A DNA stretch of 34,112 bases from Sphaerimonospora mesophila NBRC 14179 = JCM 3151 (GCA_001552515.1 BCRI01000004.1:94884-128995), one strand, 5' to 3'. Numbered from the stretch's first letter, positions 14,057-24,464 are shown. Made by a program: numbers and translations. The notes: generated by a model not told the origin, from the letters alone.

Positions 14057-14087
14057 CAAAGCCGCCCCCCGGCCGTTGGAGGCGGCT
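14057..14087 (-). terminator. Terminator of the methyltransferase gene
   Basis: On the minus strand AGCCGCC and GGCGGCT arms (14081-14087, 14060-14066) form a stem followed by TTT, 20 bases behind the methyltransferase stop. It separates that gene from the FAD oxidase gene. Confidence 0.65.
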
Positions 14088-14106
14088 CACCGAGAGGATG
14101 AACGGG

Positions 14107-16059
14107 TCACTCGGGGTGGAGCGTGCCGTCGAGCAGGCCCTCGAATCCGATCCGGAGGAGATCGTCGCTGGCCCGTTCCAGTTCGCGTACCGCGTCCTCG
14201 TAGGCGAGCAGCCGCCGGAAGGCCTCGCCGTACTCCCGCTGCTCCTCTATCGGCAGCCGGGGCAGCCGCGCCCGGCGGGGATCCATCCGCACGGAGGAGC
14301 CGAGCCGCACGCTGGTCTCACCGGTGACGCGCAGGCAGCCGGCCAGATAGTACGGATCGAGCCGCTCGGGGTCCACCCGGAACAGCAGCAGCCGGGGGCC
14401 GAGCACCGCGGCGGGGCCGGCCGTCACGACGCGCGCCGGCGTGTGCTCTCCGGGGATGAGCGGGGCGACGACGTCCCCCTCCCGGATGAGCACCAGGCCC
14501 TGCTCGTCGCGGGTGCGCCCGCTCGGGGGCCGGCCGCCCACCAGGTCCTCCACGGTCAGCATGGGCAGGTCGCCGTCCTCCGCCGCCGGCTTGAGCGGGC
14601 CCTGGGCGATGGTCACGACCCCCGCCCTGGACAGCTCGCCGATGCTCGTCATCGGCAGCTCGCGCCGTACCGGCAGCGGGGTCAGGCTCGGGACCTCCAG
14701 CCGGGAGATCGCCTCCCTGACACGCTCACGCACCCCGGTGAACGGCTCCGACCGGGTCTGGCGGCTCACCCGGTGGGCGGGGGTGAGCGCCACCTCCTCG
14801 TCGAGCAGGTCGATGATCCGCACCGTACGGCTCGCCTCGGGCAGCGCACGCGACCCCGTTCCCGTACGGCTCGTGTACGCCTGCCAGGCGGCCTCCACCG
14901 CGGTGAGGTCGTCTCCGGCGTTGACCATGAGCACGTCGGAGGCGGGCGGCTCGCCGACCTCCGGCCGCCGCAGCACCCACAGGTCGGGGGCGCCGCTGGA
15001 GGCGGGGGCCGCGCCGGCCGCCAGGGTGACGATGGCGCGCAGCGCCCCGGCTCTGAGCAGGTTGCCGCGGACCCGCCGGCCTGATCTGCGGCTGGACGCC
15101 ACGCCCGGCATCATGATGACGACGAGCCCGCCGGGGCGGACGTGGGACAGGCAGTGCTGCACCCAGGCCAGCTCCGACTCCCCGCGCGGCGGCAGGCCGT
15201 ACTCCCAGCGGGGATCGCTGGTCAGCTCCTCGTATCCCCAGCCGCGGTCGTTGAACGGCGGGTTGCAGACGACCGCGTCGACCAGCTCGTCGGGGAAGGC
15301 GTCGGCCCGCAGCGAGTCGCCGTCGCGTACGACCGCGTCGATTCCGTGCAGCAGCAGCCTGACCGCGGTCAGGCGGGCGGCCGTCCCGTTGACGTCCTGG
15401 CCGAGCGCGCGGGAGGCGTCCGAGGCGAGCAGGAGCGTGCCGATGCCGCAGGAGGGGTCGAGGACGGTCTTCCCGGCGGTGGCGGCCAGCCGGGCCATCA
15501 GGGCTCCCACGGGTTCGGGGGTGGCGAGCAGCCGACGGGCGTGCACGTCGATGTAGCGGGCGCAGATCGCGTCGAAAGCGGCGGCCGGCCCCTCTTCCGT
15601 GCCCAGCTCGGCGATGGCCCGGATCAGCGACGGGTCCAGGCCGAGCTCGTCGTGCGGCAGCTCGCCGGGCGGTTCCGGCACGGCGGCGGCGACGGCGCCG
15701 GGCAGCCGCGACAGCATCTCGTCGTCGGCGAGGCCGGCGAGCTTGCGCCAGGCGGCGGGATCACGCCGCAGGAAGAGCAGGAACGCCCCGGTGTAGACGA
15801 CCATGTCGCCCAGGCGGAGGTCGTCGCCGGCGGTCCGCAGCCGCTGCCAGACCCGCTCGATGGGCGGCACCTCGACATACCTGTCGTGCTTGCGCAGCCA
15901 CTGCTCGATCTCCGCGAGGGAGAAGGACGGGCTGCTGGCCGTCCCGCCGACCGGCTGAGGGAAGTCGTCGAACCGCTTGCGCCAGTTGCTCACGGCGGCC
16001 CGGCCGACGTCCGCGATCCGGGCGATGTCGGCGGCGTTCACCAGGACGTCGTCACGCAT
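14107..16059 (-). CDS. Orphan N6-adenine-type DNA methyltransferase, HsdM-HsdS-like single chain
   Basis: A 650-residue protein. Residues 8-58 are a helix-turn-helix (NAADIARIADVGRAAVSNWRKRF). The N6-methylase core has LATPEPVGALMARL (178-191), the SAM-binding motif DPSCGIGTLL (201-210) and catalytic NPPF (266-269). Residues about 450-640 look like a type I specificity domain, with the LPIEEQREYGEAFRRLLAYE helix typical of HsdS. So recognition and methylation sit in one chain. No restriction subunit, nuclease or helicase partner is nearby, which points to an epigenetic or replication-linked role instead of defence. It is divergent from the PucR gene. Confidence 0.85.
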   Translation of the reverse strand: MRDDVLVNAADIARIADVGRAAVSNWRKRFDDFPQPVGGTASSPSFSLAEIEQWLRKHDRYVEVPPIERVWQRLRTAGDDLRLGDMVVYTGAFLLFLRRDPAAWRKLAGLADDEMLSRLPGAVAAAVPEPPGELPHDELGLDPSLIRAIAELGTEEGPAAAFDAICARYIDVHARRLLATPEPVGALMARLAATAGKTVLDPSCGIGTLLLASDASRALGQDVNGTAARLTAVRLLLHGIDAVVRDGDSLRADAFPDELVDAVVCNPPFNDRGWGYEELTSDPRWEYGLPPRGESELAWVQHCLSHVRPGGLVVIMMPGVASSRRSGRRVRGNLLRAGALRAIVTLAAGAAPASSGAPDLWVLRRPEVGEPPASDVLMVNAGDDLTAVEAAWQAYTSRTGTGSRALPEASRTVRIIDLLDEEVALTPAHRVSRQTRSEPFTGVRERVREAISRLEVPSLTPLPVRRELPMTSIGELSRAGVVTIAQGPLKPAAEDGDLPMLTVEDLVGGRPPSGRTRDEQGLVLIREGDVVAPLIPGEHTPARVVTAGPAAVLGPRLLLFRVDPERLDPYYLAGCLRVTGETSVRLGSSVRMDPRRARLPRLPIEEQREYGEAFRRLLAYEDAVRELERASDDLLRIGFEGLLDGTLHPE

Positions 16060-16186
16060 CAGGGGGCCATCCTCGCGGGGAAACCTCTCATGGTCACCAG
16101 CATGCCAGGTGATGTCCCGGCCATGCGCACCAGGAGAATCGGGATCGGCCGCCGCTTCGGGTGCGCGGCGCCTCGCGGGCCACCGT

Positions 16187-16206
16187 TAGCATGAGGCGAG
16201 GCCTCG
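16187..16206 (+). promoter_or_regulatory. -10 hexamer and palindrome at the pucR-type gene
   Basis: TAGCAT (16187-16192) is followed at once by the perfect palindrome CGAGGCCTCG (16197-16206), which would cover the transcription start. Autoregulation by the PucR protein is possible. Confidence 0.4.
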
Positions 16207-16225
16207 AGACAGGTGAGGTCGGCAG

Positions 16226-17770
16226 ATGCTGAAGCTGGACCGGCTGGTGAACGTCCTCGGCGGTTACGGGGCCCGGCTGTGCTGTGCCCCCGCCTCCCGC
16301 GACGTGACGCTGGGCAGCGTGGTCGTGCACGACCCGACCGATCCGCGCCCGGCGACCGGCGACGTGTTCCTGTCGGTCGGCGTGGAGTCGGCGGCCGACG
16401 CCGTACGGCTCGCCCGCGAGGCGCGCGCGGCGGCGGTGCTGGTGCGCGGGACCCCGCCGCTCGACGAGGGCGCGCTGGCGCAGGCGCGCGACGGCGGGAT
16501 CGCGGTGCTGCTCGTGGAGCCGGCGGTGTCCTGGAGCCAGCTGTTCGGCGTGGTGTACGGCCTCGTGCTCGAAGGCAGGGAGACCGACGCCGGACGGGGG
16601 CCGACCGATCTGTTCGCCTTCGCCGACAGGCTCGCCGCCGAGATCGGCTCCCCCGTGACGATCGAGGACCAGATGTCCCGGGTCCTGGCCTACTCCCGCG
16701 CCCAGCAGTCGGCCGACCCGGTGCGCCTGGAGACGATTCTGGGCCGGCGGGTGCCGGACGCCATGCACCGCCTGCTGGAGCGCAAGGGCGTCTTCGCGCA
16801 TCTGCGCGCCTCCGACGAGCCGCTGTTCGTCGAGCCCTCGCCGCGGCACGGGCTGCGCGGCCGCATGGTGATCGCCGTACGGGCCGGGCGCGAGCCGCTG
16901 GGATCGATCTGGGTCGAATGCGAACGGCCGCTGTCGCACGCGCACCGGACCGTCCTCGGCGACGGCGCGCGTGCCGTGGCGCTGCACCTGCTGCGCTCCC
17001 GGGTCAGCGCCGATCTGGAACGGCAGGTCGAGTCCGACCTCGTCATCCAACTGCTGGAGGGTACGGCGGACGCCCTCGCGGTGGTCAGCCGGCTCGGCCT
17101 GCCCGGGGGGCAGTTCCGGGTGATCGCGCTGCAGGCGCACGTCGCCGACGAGCGGCACGCCGCGATCCTGCTCGCCTACGAGCGCGCCACCACCGGCTTC
17201 GGCTGGTCGCGTCCCGGGCGCAGCGCGCTGTTCGGCAACACCCTCTACACCGTGCTCCCCTGCGCCACCGACGCCGCCCCGGCACGCGAATGGCTCACCT
17301 CGATCACGAGTGTCCTGCCGAGGCAGGTCACCGTGTACGCCGGCATCGGCGCGGCGGCCGAGCCCGCCCAGCTCCCCGCCAGCAGGCAGGAGGCCGACGA
17401 GAGCCTCGCCCTGCACGCCTCCAGGACCGACAGGGCCCCGGCCGTCGTCTACGACGAGTCGTGGGACGAGATCCTGATGCAGCGCCTCCGGGCGGCCGCC
17501 GCCTCGGGACGCGCCCCGGCGCGCGGGCCGGTCGCCGACCTCACCCGGTACGACACCCAGCGCGGCACGCGCTACATCGCGACGTTGCGTGCCTGGCTGG
17601 AGGCGCAGGGAGACCTGCCGACCGCCGCCGACCGCCTCGGCGTCCATCCGAACACCGTGCGCTACCGGCTCAGGAAGATGGCCGAGATCACCAACCTGCG
17701 GCTCGACGTGCCGGAGAAACGCCTGGCCATGATCATCGCACTGGCCGTACACCAGGACAGCCGGCCCTGA
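16226..17770 (+). CDS. PucR-family transcriptional regulator
   Basis: A 514-residue regulator. The N-terminal third fits the purine-catabolism PucR sensor domain, a GAF-like/GGDEF-remnant section lies in the middle, and residues about 464-486 are the PucR C-terminal HTH (LPTAADRLGVHPNTVRYRLR). PucR proteins usually activate catabolic genes next to them in response to a metabolite. The gene 127 bases downstream on the same strand codes for a DadA-type oxidoreductase, the most likely target. ATG 16226 has GGTGAGGT upstream. Confidence 0.9.
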   Translation: MLKLDRLVNVLGGYGARLCCAPASRDVTLGSVVVHDPTDPRPATGDVFLSVGVESAADAVRLAREARAAAVLVRGTPPLDEGALAQARDGGIAVLLVEPAVSWSQLFGVVYGLVLEGRETDAGRGPTDLFAFADRLAAEIGSPVTIEDQMSRVLAYSRAQQSADPVRLETILGRRVPDAMHRLLERKGVFAHLRASDEPLFVEPSPRHGLRGRMVIAVRAGREPLGSIWVECERPLSHAHRTVLGDGARAVALHLLRSRVSADLERQVESDLVIQLLEGTADALAVVSRLGLPGGQFRVIALQAHVADERHAAILLAYERATTGFGWSRPGRSALFGNTLYTVLPCATDAAPAREWLTSITSVLPRQVTVYAGIGAAAEPAQLPASRQEADESLALHASRTDRAPAVVYDESWDEILMQRLRAAAASGRAPARGPVADLTRYDTQRGTRYIATLRAWLEAQGDLPTAADRLGVHPNTVRYRLRKMAEITNLRLDVPEKRLAMIIALAVHQDSRP

Positions 17771-17897
17771 AACCGGTGGTTGTCCGGGCGTGACAAAGAC
17801 CGTGGTCGCACTTGTCCGGCGCGGACAGCACATCGCCCCCTCGCACGGGCGATCCTCGGGGGAAGGCGGAGAATGTTATAAGCGGAGAAAAGTGACG

Positions 17898-19148
17898 ATG
17901 GGTACAGACCGTGAGCCGCGTACAGCGGTAGTTATCGGCGCCGGTGTGGTCGGGCTGTCCACCGCGTGGTTCCTCCAGGAGCGCGGCGTGGACGTGACCG
18001 TGGTCGACCGCGACGGCGTGGCCGCCGGCGCCTCGTGGGGCAACGCCGGCTGGCTCTCCCCGGGGCTGGCCATCCCGCTGAACGAGCCCGGCGTCCTGCG
18101 TTACGGCCTGAGCTCCCTGCTCAACCCGAACGCCCCGCTGCACGTGCCGGCCACCCCCGACCCCGGACTGTGGGCGTTCCTCACCCGGTTCGCGCTGAAC
18201 TGCAGCTGGAAGTCCTGGGGCAGTGCCGTACGGGCCAACATCCCGCTCAACGACGAGTGCCTGGAGGCGTTCGACGTGCTCACGTCGAACGGCGTCGAGG
18301 CGCCCACGATCGAGGCGCCGATCATGGCGGCGTTCGAGACCGAGCGCCAGGCCGTGGGGCTGCTGCACGAGTTGCGGCGGATCAACGAGTCGGGGTTGAA
18401 GATCGAGTACACCGCGTTCAAGGGTGAGGAGCTCGGCGCGCTGCTGCCGCAGATCTCCCCGCGGGTGCGGGCCGGCATCCGGCTGGAGGGGCAGCGCTAC
18501 ATCGACCCCGGAGAGTTCACCCACTCGCTGGGCCGCGCCGTCGCCGCCCGCGGCGCCGAGATCCGGTCCGGCTTCGAGGTCACCGCCGTCCGCCCCGGGA
18601 CCGGCGGGCTGACCGTGGTGTCGAGCACCGGCGACTCGGTCACGGCGGACGCCGTCGTCCTGGCCACCGGCGCCTGGCTGAACCGGCTCGGCAAGGAGTG
18701 GGGCGTGCGGGTGCCGGTACGCGCCGGGCGCGGCTACTCCTTCACCGTGCCGACGGCGGAACCCGTGCGCGGGCCGATCTACCTGCCCGCCGTGCGCGTG
18801 GCCTGCACGCCCTACCAGGGCAAGCTCCGGGTCGCGGGGACGATGGAGTTCCGCGGGCCCGACCACCCGCTGGTGCATCGGCGGATCGACGCGATCGTCA
18901 AGTCCGCCAAGCCGCTGCTGTCCGGAGTCGACTGGGACGCGATGACCGACCTGTGGGTCGGCCCTCGGCCGGTCACCCCCGACGGCAAGCCCCTCATCGG
19001 CGCCACCGCCGTGCCGGGAATCTTCGTCGCCGGCGGCCACGGCATGTGGGGCATCACCCAGGGACCGATCACCGGGCGCGTGCTCGCCGAGCAGATCGTC
19101 ACCGGCAAGCTGCCCACCGCCCTGCGGGACTTCGACCCCACCCGCTGA
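17898..19148 (+). CDS. FAD-dependent D-amino-acid dehydrogenase (DadA-type)
   Basis: A 416-residue DAO-family flavoprotein. The dinucleotide motif is VVIGAGVVGLSTAWFLQERG (about 11-30), followed by VVDRD, and ASWGNAGWLSPGLAIP is the DadA signature. The C-terminus has the second FAD contact GIFVAGGHGMWGITQGPITG. It would oxidise a D-amino acid, or proline or hydroxyproline-like substrate, to the oxo acid and feed electrons to the membrane. ATG 17898 is used; an in-frame GTG at 17892 is nearly as good with GGAG at 17884. A strong terminator follows. PucR next door is the probable regulator. Confidence 0.88.
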   Translation: MGTDREPRTAVVIGAGVVGLSTAWFLQERGVDVTVVDRDGVAAGASWGNAGWLSPGLAIPLNEPGVLRYGLSSLLNPNAPLHVPATPDPGLWAFLTRFALNCSWKSWGSAVRANIPLNDECLEAFDVLTSNGVEAPTIEAPIMAAFETERQAVGLLHELRRINESGLKIEYTAFKGEELGALLPQISPRVRAGIRLEGQRYIDPGEFTHSLGRAVAARGAEIRSGFEVTAVRPGTGGLTVVSSTGDSVTADAVVLATGAWLNRLGKEWGVRVPVRAGRGYSFTVPTAEPVRGPIYLPAVRVACTPYQGKLRVAGTMEFRGPDHPLVHRRIDAIVKSAKPLLSGVDWDAMTDLWVGPRPVTPDGKPLIGATAVPGIFVAGGHGMWGITQGPITGRVLAEQIVTGKLPTALRDFDPTR

Positions 19149-19159
19149 CCCGCCGCACG

Positions 19160-19209
19160 GCCGCCCGCCCTGCCCCCTTACCTCGGGGGCGGGGCAGGGC
19201 GCGGGCGGC
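19160..19209 (+). terminator. Terminator after the dadA-type gene
   Basis: Inner arms GCCCTGCCCC and GGGGCAGGGC (19167-19176, 19191-19200) are extended by GCCGCCC/GGGCGGC outside a two-base bulge. Confidence 0.7.
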
Positions 19210-19272
19210 GTGCACCGCTCCAGAACGCCGGTCAGGTAACCGATATCCGGGGGTAGGGAGCGGGGATCGCAC

Positions 19273-19299
19273 GCGAAACCCGCGACCGGCGGGTTTCGC
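19273..19299. terminator. Symmetrical hairpin between convergent genes
   Basis: Perfect 11-bp arms GCGAAACCCGC and GCGGGTTTCGC with a five-base loop. It may stop transcription from both sides. A weaker AT-rich stem (AAATTCC/GGAATTT) follows at 19342-19365. I see no gene in 19149-19483. Confidence 0.6.
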
Positions 19300-19483
19300 A
19301 GCGGACCGGAGCTTCCTCCCGGCGCATCCCGGGCCCCGCGGAAATTCCGAGCCTGCGAGGAATTTTCGTGGGTGGAGGGACCGAAGCCGCCGGACACCGG
19401 TGACATTACGTGACCGATGCTCTAGAAGAGTCCGCGGTGCCGGCGGCCAGGGGTCGGGACGTCCGTCGGAGGCGGGCCGGAGG

Positions 19484-20524
19484 CTAACACCGGGGTGGGA
19501 CGGTGCTCTTACGGACGATGAGATCGGTGGACAGTTCGAGGCGTTTTCGCGGGAGGGGCTCGCCCTGGGCGAGAGAGATGAGCATGGTGGTGGCCGCGGC
19601 GGCCATCTCGGCGAGAGGCTGGCGGATCGTGGTGAGTGACGGGATGAGCCACCTGGCCATGGGCAGATCGTCGAACCCGACCACGCTCAGGTCCTGCGGG
19701 ATGCGCAGCCCGGCTTCGCCGGCCGCCTGGTAGACGCCCACGGCCTGGGCGTCGTTGGAGGCGAAGATCGCGGTCGGCGGGTCGGGCAGGGCGAGCAGAC
19801 GGCGGGCGTGCTCCAGTCCGTCGTCGATGTTGAAATCGCCCTCGACGATCAGATCGGGGTGGATCGGCACACCGGCGGCGTCCAGAGCGGCGCGGTAGCC
19901 ATCGAGCCTGGCCCGGCCGGACAGCGCGTGTGCGGGGCCCGTGATGATCGCGATGCGCCGGTGCCCGAGGTCGAGCAGATGGCGGGTGGCCGACAGTCCG
20001 CCGGACCAGTTACCGGCCCCCACCGACGGCACCTGATGTCCCGGATCGCCGGTCGGGTCGACCAGGACCAGAGGAATGTCCCGGGTGGCCAGTTGGGCCC
20101 GCTGGGTCTGCGTGGGACCGGAGAAGACGGCGATGACACCGGCGGGGCGCCGGCTCAGCACGTCCTCGATCCAGCCCCGGCCCGGGACGTGACGTCCCTG
20201 CAGTTCTGACAGCACCACGGCCAGCCGATGTTCCTGCGCCACCCGCTCGACGCCCTTGATGATCTCCATCGGATACTCGCCCTCGAGTTCGTGGAAGACG
20301 AGGTCGATGAGGGGTGCCGCGCTCGCGCGCTTCTTCTGCCGCCGATACCCGTGCCGCCGGATGAGGTCTTCCACCAGCATGCGGGTCTCCGGCGCGACCG
20401 TCGACTTGCCGTTGACGACCTTGGAGACCGTGGCCGTGGAGACCCCGGCCAACTCGGCGAGCTGCGCGATGGTGAGCGGCTGCGGCCGCTCCGCAGAATC
20501 GGCCGGCCCTGTCGTCGCGGTCAT
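19484..20524 (-). CDS. LacI-family repressor of the xylan locus
   Basis: A 346-residue regulator. Residues about 17-62 are the LacI HTH and hinge (LTIAQLAELAGVSTATVSKVVNG), followed by a periplasmic-binding-protein-like sensor domain ending in SLTTIRQPLAEMA. It is divergent from the xylosidase gene; the matching operators at 20628 and 22450 are its likely sites, released by xylose or xylo-oligosaccharides. ATG 20524 has no ribosome site but has TAGACT seven bases upstream, so the message is probably leaderless. A longer open frame to 20569 has no support. Confidence 0.9.
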   Translation of the reverse strand: MTATTGPADSAERPQPLTIAQLAELAGVSTATVSKVVNGKSTVAPETRMLVEDLIRRHGYRRQKKRASAAPLIDLVFHELEGEYPMEIIKGVERVAQEHRLAVVLSELQGRHVPGRGWIEDVLSRRPAGVIAVFSGPTQTQRAQLATRDIPLVLVDPTGDPGHQVPSVGAGNWSGGLSATRHLLDLGHRRIAIITGPAHALSGRARLDGYRAALDAAGVPIHPDLIVEGDFNIDDGLEHARRLLALPDPPTAIFASNDAQAVGVYQAAGEAGLRIPQDLSVVGFDDLPMARWLIPSLTTIRQPLAEMAAAATTMLISLAQGEPLPRKRLELSTDLIVRKSTVPPRC

Positions 20525-20531
20525 GAAGCGC

Positions 20532-20537
20532 AGTCTA
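20532..20537 (-). promoter_or_regulatory. -10 hexamer of the lacI-type gene
   Basis: TAGACT on the minus strand, seven bases before the ATG, fits a leaderless transcript. Confidence 0.45.
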
Positions 20538-20593
20538 GCGACACGATCCCGACCACCCGGCTCGACCATTTCGTCGCTGGTGCGGAAACTTCA

Positions 20594-20661
20594 TTGACGG
20601 CCGGCTTCCGTCAGCCCTATCGTCCCCGATTAACTTTCTGTACGATCTTGGAAAGTTAGTC
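20594..20661 (+). promoter_or_regulatory. Promoter and LacI-type operator of the xylosidase gene
   Basis: TCATTGACG holds the -35 hexamer TTGACG (20594-20599); TATCGT (20618-20623) is the -10. The operator-like block 20628-20661 follows, with 8-bp arms TAACTTTC and GAAAGTTA (20631-20638, 20651-20658). It aligns base for base with 22450-22483 ahead of the xylanase gene at about two thirds of positions. Confidence 0.65.
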
Positions 20662-20767
20662 GTTTCCGGCATCGGCGAGGGCTGCGACGCGGCCGATGCG
20701 CGCCTGCCCGGGATCCGGCCGGAACCGCCCGACCGTGTTCATCCGCTCAGAAGGGACCCGCCGAGCC

Positions 20768-22288
20768 GTGCGGACTTACGACAACCCCGTCATCAGCGGG
20801 TTTCACCCCGACCCCAGCGTGTGCCGGGTCGGTGCGGACCACTACCTGGTCTGCTCCAGCTTCGAGTACTTTCCCGGCGTCCCGATCTTCCACAGTCGCG
20901 ATCTGGTGCACTGGCGGCAGATCGGCAACGTGCTCGACCGGCCGTCCCAGCTCGGCCTGCCCCCGGACGCGCCGGCCTCCGGCGGCGTCTACGCACCGAC
21001 GATCCGCCACCACGACGGCCTGTTCTACATGATCACCACCAACGTGAGCGCCCGCGGCAACTTCCTCGTCACCGCGGAACGCCCCGAGGGTCCCTGGTCC
21101 GACCCGGTCCGGATCGACGTTCCCGGCATCGACCCCGACCTGGCCTGGGACGACGACGGGAACTGCTGGTGCACCACCTCCGGCAACCAGGTGTCGCGAA
21201 TCGACCCGCTGACCGGTGCGGTGCTGGAGGGGCCGATCCCCGTCTGGTCCGGCACCGGGGGCAAGTACCCCGAGGCGCCACACCTGTTCCACATCGGCGA
21301 GTGGTGGTATCTGCTGATGTCGGAGGGCGGCACCGAACGGGCCCACGCCGTCTCGATCGCCCGCGCCCGCTCGCCGCGCGGGCCGTACGAGCCCGGCCCG
21401 GCCAACCCGATCCTGACCCACCGCGGCACCGACCGGCCGATCCAGAGCACCGGCCACGCCGACCTCGTCCAGGCCGCCGACGGCACGTGGTGGATGGTCC
21501 TGCTCGGCACCCGCCCGCGCGGTCACACGCCCGAGTTCCACGTCCTCGGGCGGGAGACGTTCCTGACCCCCGTGCGGTGGGTGGACGGCTGGCCGGTGGC
21601 CGGCCCGGTCGAGGAGCGGCACGCGGCCCCCGCCGCCTGGCATCCCCTCCCCGCCGAGTCCTCCCGTGACGACTTCGACGGCGCGGTGCTGGCGCCGCAA
21701 TGGATCTCCCCGCGCGGCCGTCCCGACGGCTCCTGGTCGCTCGCCGAGCGGCCCGGCCGGCTGACGCTGCACGCGACCGGTCCCACCCTCGACCGTCCCG
21801 GGCACACCTTCGTCGGACGCCGCCAGCAGCACCACGACTGCCGGATCGCCGCACACCTCGATCCCACCGGCGCACGCGCCGGTCTTTCCGTACGGCTGGA
21901 CGAGGCCCATCACTACGACCTCGAGGTGCACGACGGGCAGGCGTCCGTGATCGCCAGGATCGGCCCGCTGCGCCGGTGCGTCGCCGGCCATCCGGTGCCG
22001 CCCGGACCCCTCACCCTCGAGATCCGCGTCCGTACAGCCGATGTGCCGCCGCCGACCGTGACCCGGCCCGGCGAGGTGGACCGCGAGCGGACCGGCGTCG
22101 GCGGCCACGGACCCGACACCCTCGCCTTCTCGGTGCACACAGGGGACGAGCGCGTGCTCCTGGCGGAGCTGGACGGCCGTTATCTGTCCACCGAGGTCGC
22201 CACCGGCTTCACCGGCCGCGTCATCGGCATGTACGTCACCGAGGGCAGCGCGGCCTTCGACTGGTTCGACTACGAGGGCACGGCTTGA
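20768..22288 (+). CDS. GH43 beta-xylosidase / arabinofuranosidase, cytoplasmic
   Basis: A 506-residue glycoside hydrolase of family 43. The catalytic base is Asp15 in GFHPDPS, the pKa-setting aspartate Asp122 in PGIDPDLAW, and the general acid Glu169 in KYPEAPHLF. The five-bladed propeller (to about 300) is followed by the beta-sandwich C-terminal domain typical of GH43 xylosidases. There is no signal peptide, so it should cut xylo-oligosaccharides inside the cell after uptake. GTG 20768 starts the family's N-terminus (RTYDNPVISGFHPD), with AAGGGA 11 bases upstream. Repression by the divergent LacI protein is likely. Confidence 0.9.
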   Translation: MRTYDNPVISGFHPDPSVCRVGADHYLVCSSFEYFPGVPIFHSRDLVHWRQIGNVLDRPSQLGLPPDAPASGGVYAPTIRHHDGLFYMITTNVSARGNFLVTAERPEGPWSDPVRIDVPGIDPDLAWDDDGNCWCTTSGNQVSRIDPLTGAVLEGPIPVWSGTGGKYPEAPHLFHIGEWWYLLMSEGGTERAHAVSIARARSPRGPYEPGPANPILTHRGTDRPIQSTGHADLVQAADGTWWMVLLGTRPRGHTPEFHVLGRETFLTPVRWVDGWPVAGPVEERHAAPAAWHPLPAESSRDDFDGAVLAPQWISPRGRPDGSWSLAERPGRLTLHATGPTLDRPGHTFVGRRQQHHDCRIAAHLDPTGARAGLSVRLDEAHHYDLEVHDGQASVIARIGPLRRCVAGHPVPPGPLTLEIRVRTADVPPPTVTRPGEVDRERTGVGGHGPDTLAFSVHTGDERVLLAELDGRYLSTEVATGFTGRVIGMYVTEGSAAFDWFDYEGTA

Positions 22289-22317
22289 CGCCTCGTCCTC
22301 CTGCGGAGCCCGGCCGA

Positions 22318-22342
22318 GGCCTGAAAATTTCACCCTCAGGCC
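22318..22342 (+). terminator. Terminator after the xylosidase gene
   Basis: Arms GGCCTGA and TCAGGCC (22318-22324, 22336-22342) around an AT-rich 11-base loop, 29 bases past the stop. Confidence 0.5.
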
Positions 22343-22415
22343 GTCGCAGCGGTCGCCGCCCCGCAGCCCGCGGAGCGGTCGTGCCGACCGTTTCCGTGGA
22401 TGAGCGAACACGTCA

Positions 22416-23972
<1,557 letters not shown>

Positions 23973-24010
23973 CACACCGGATCTTCCACGAGGTGGTCGA
24001 CTTCGAACCC

Positions 24011-24048
24011 GAGGTCGGCCACCTCGCCCGTTGAAGGGCGCCGACCTC
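24011..24048 (+). terminator. Terminator after the xylanase gene
   Basis: Arms GAGGTCGGC and GCCGACCTC (24011-24019, 24040-24048) with an inner CGCCC/GGGCG stem. From here to 24532 there is no gene; the span holds the repeat array, a tandem 11-bp repeat and the DeoR promoter. Confidence 0.6.
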
Positions 24049-24066
24049 CAGGCCTACACCTCAGCC

Positions 24067-24308
24067 CGTGATCTTGCGAATACTCGCACATCGAGCCTTG
24101 ACCAGGGATTTCACGTTCGTGATCTTGCAGTTTCTCGCGGAACATGCCCCTGGACAGCGAAAACACCTCCCGTGATCTTGCACCTCCGACTGCAAGATCA
24201 CGGAATGTATAGCCGCAGGTCAGATGGCTCGTCTGGCATTATCTGCAAGATCACCGACGGGATTTGCGCAGGTCAGAAGGACGACTTGCAAGAAAATGCA
24301 AGATCACG
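24067..24308. repeat. About 53-bp repeat array in +++--- order
   Basis: CGTGATCTTGCA or a one-base variant starts at 24067, 24118 and 24171 on the plus strand, and its reverse complement TGCAAGATCACG at 24191, 24244 and 24297. Spacings are 51, 53, then 53 and 53. The intervals are also alike: the two inverted ones share TCTGACCTGCG, and the direct ones CTCGC at the same offset. The central pair (24171-24202) forms an 11-bp hairpin. The AT content is well above the surroundings. Not CRISPR: repeats are too short and the intervals are related. Confidence 0.85.
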
Positions 24309-24361
24309 GGCAGGGTTGTCGTCGATGTGGGCACGACACCGCATCCGACTCCCGCATGTAG

Positions 24362-24383
24362 CCCACATATGGCCCACATATGG
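24362..24383. repeat. Tandem 11-bp repeat with CATATG cores
   Basis: Two adjacent copies of CCCACATATGG, each with a CATATG palindrome, one helical turn apart, 100 bases upstream of the DeoR promoter. They may be a regulator site. Confidence 0.5.
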
Positions 24384-24464
24384 TCACACCCTGGCCGATG
24401 CCGTACAGCGACGTGACCAGGGCTGATACCGGCGGTGCAGATTCGGGCGCACGTCGCACGACCC

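Noticed and set aside
11081-14101. A 1006-codon open frame on the plus strand
   Set aside because: It is the antisense of the FAD/Fe-S oxidase gene, rich in Arg, Pro, Gly and Gln with no domain; an effect of high third-position GC.
16094-17833. A 579-codon minus-strand frame
   Set aside because: Antisense of the PucR gene, low-complexity product.
17733-19406. A 557-codon minus-strand frame
   Set aside because: Antisense of the DadA-type gene; it also crosses the terminator region.
20747-22411. A 554-codon minus-strand frame
   Set aside because: Antisense of the GH43 gene, no recognisable domain.
24067-24308. CRISPR array
   Set aside because: The repeated word is only 11-12 bp, half the copies are inverted, intervals resemble each other and no cas gene is present.
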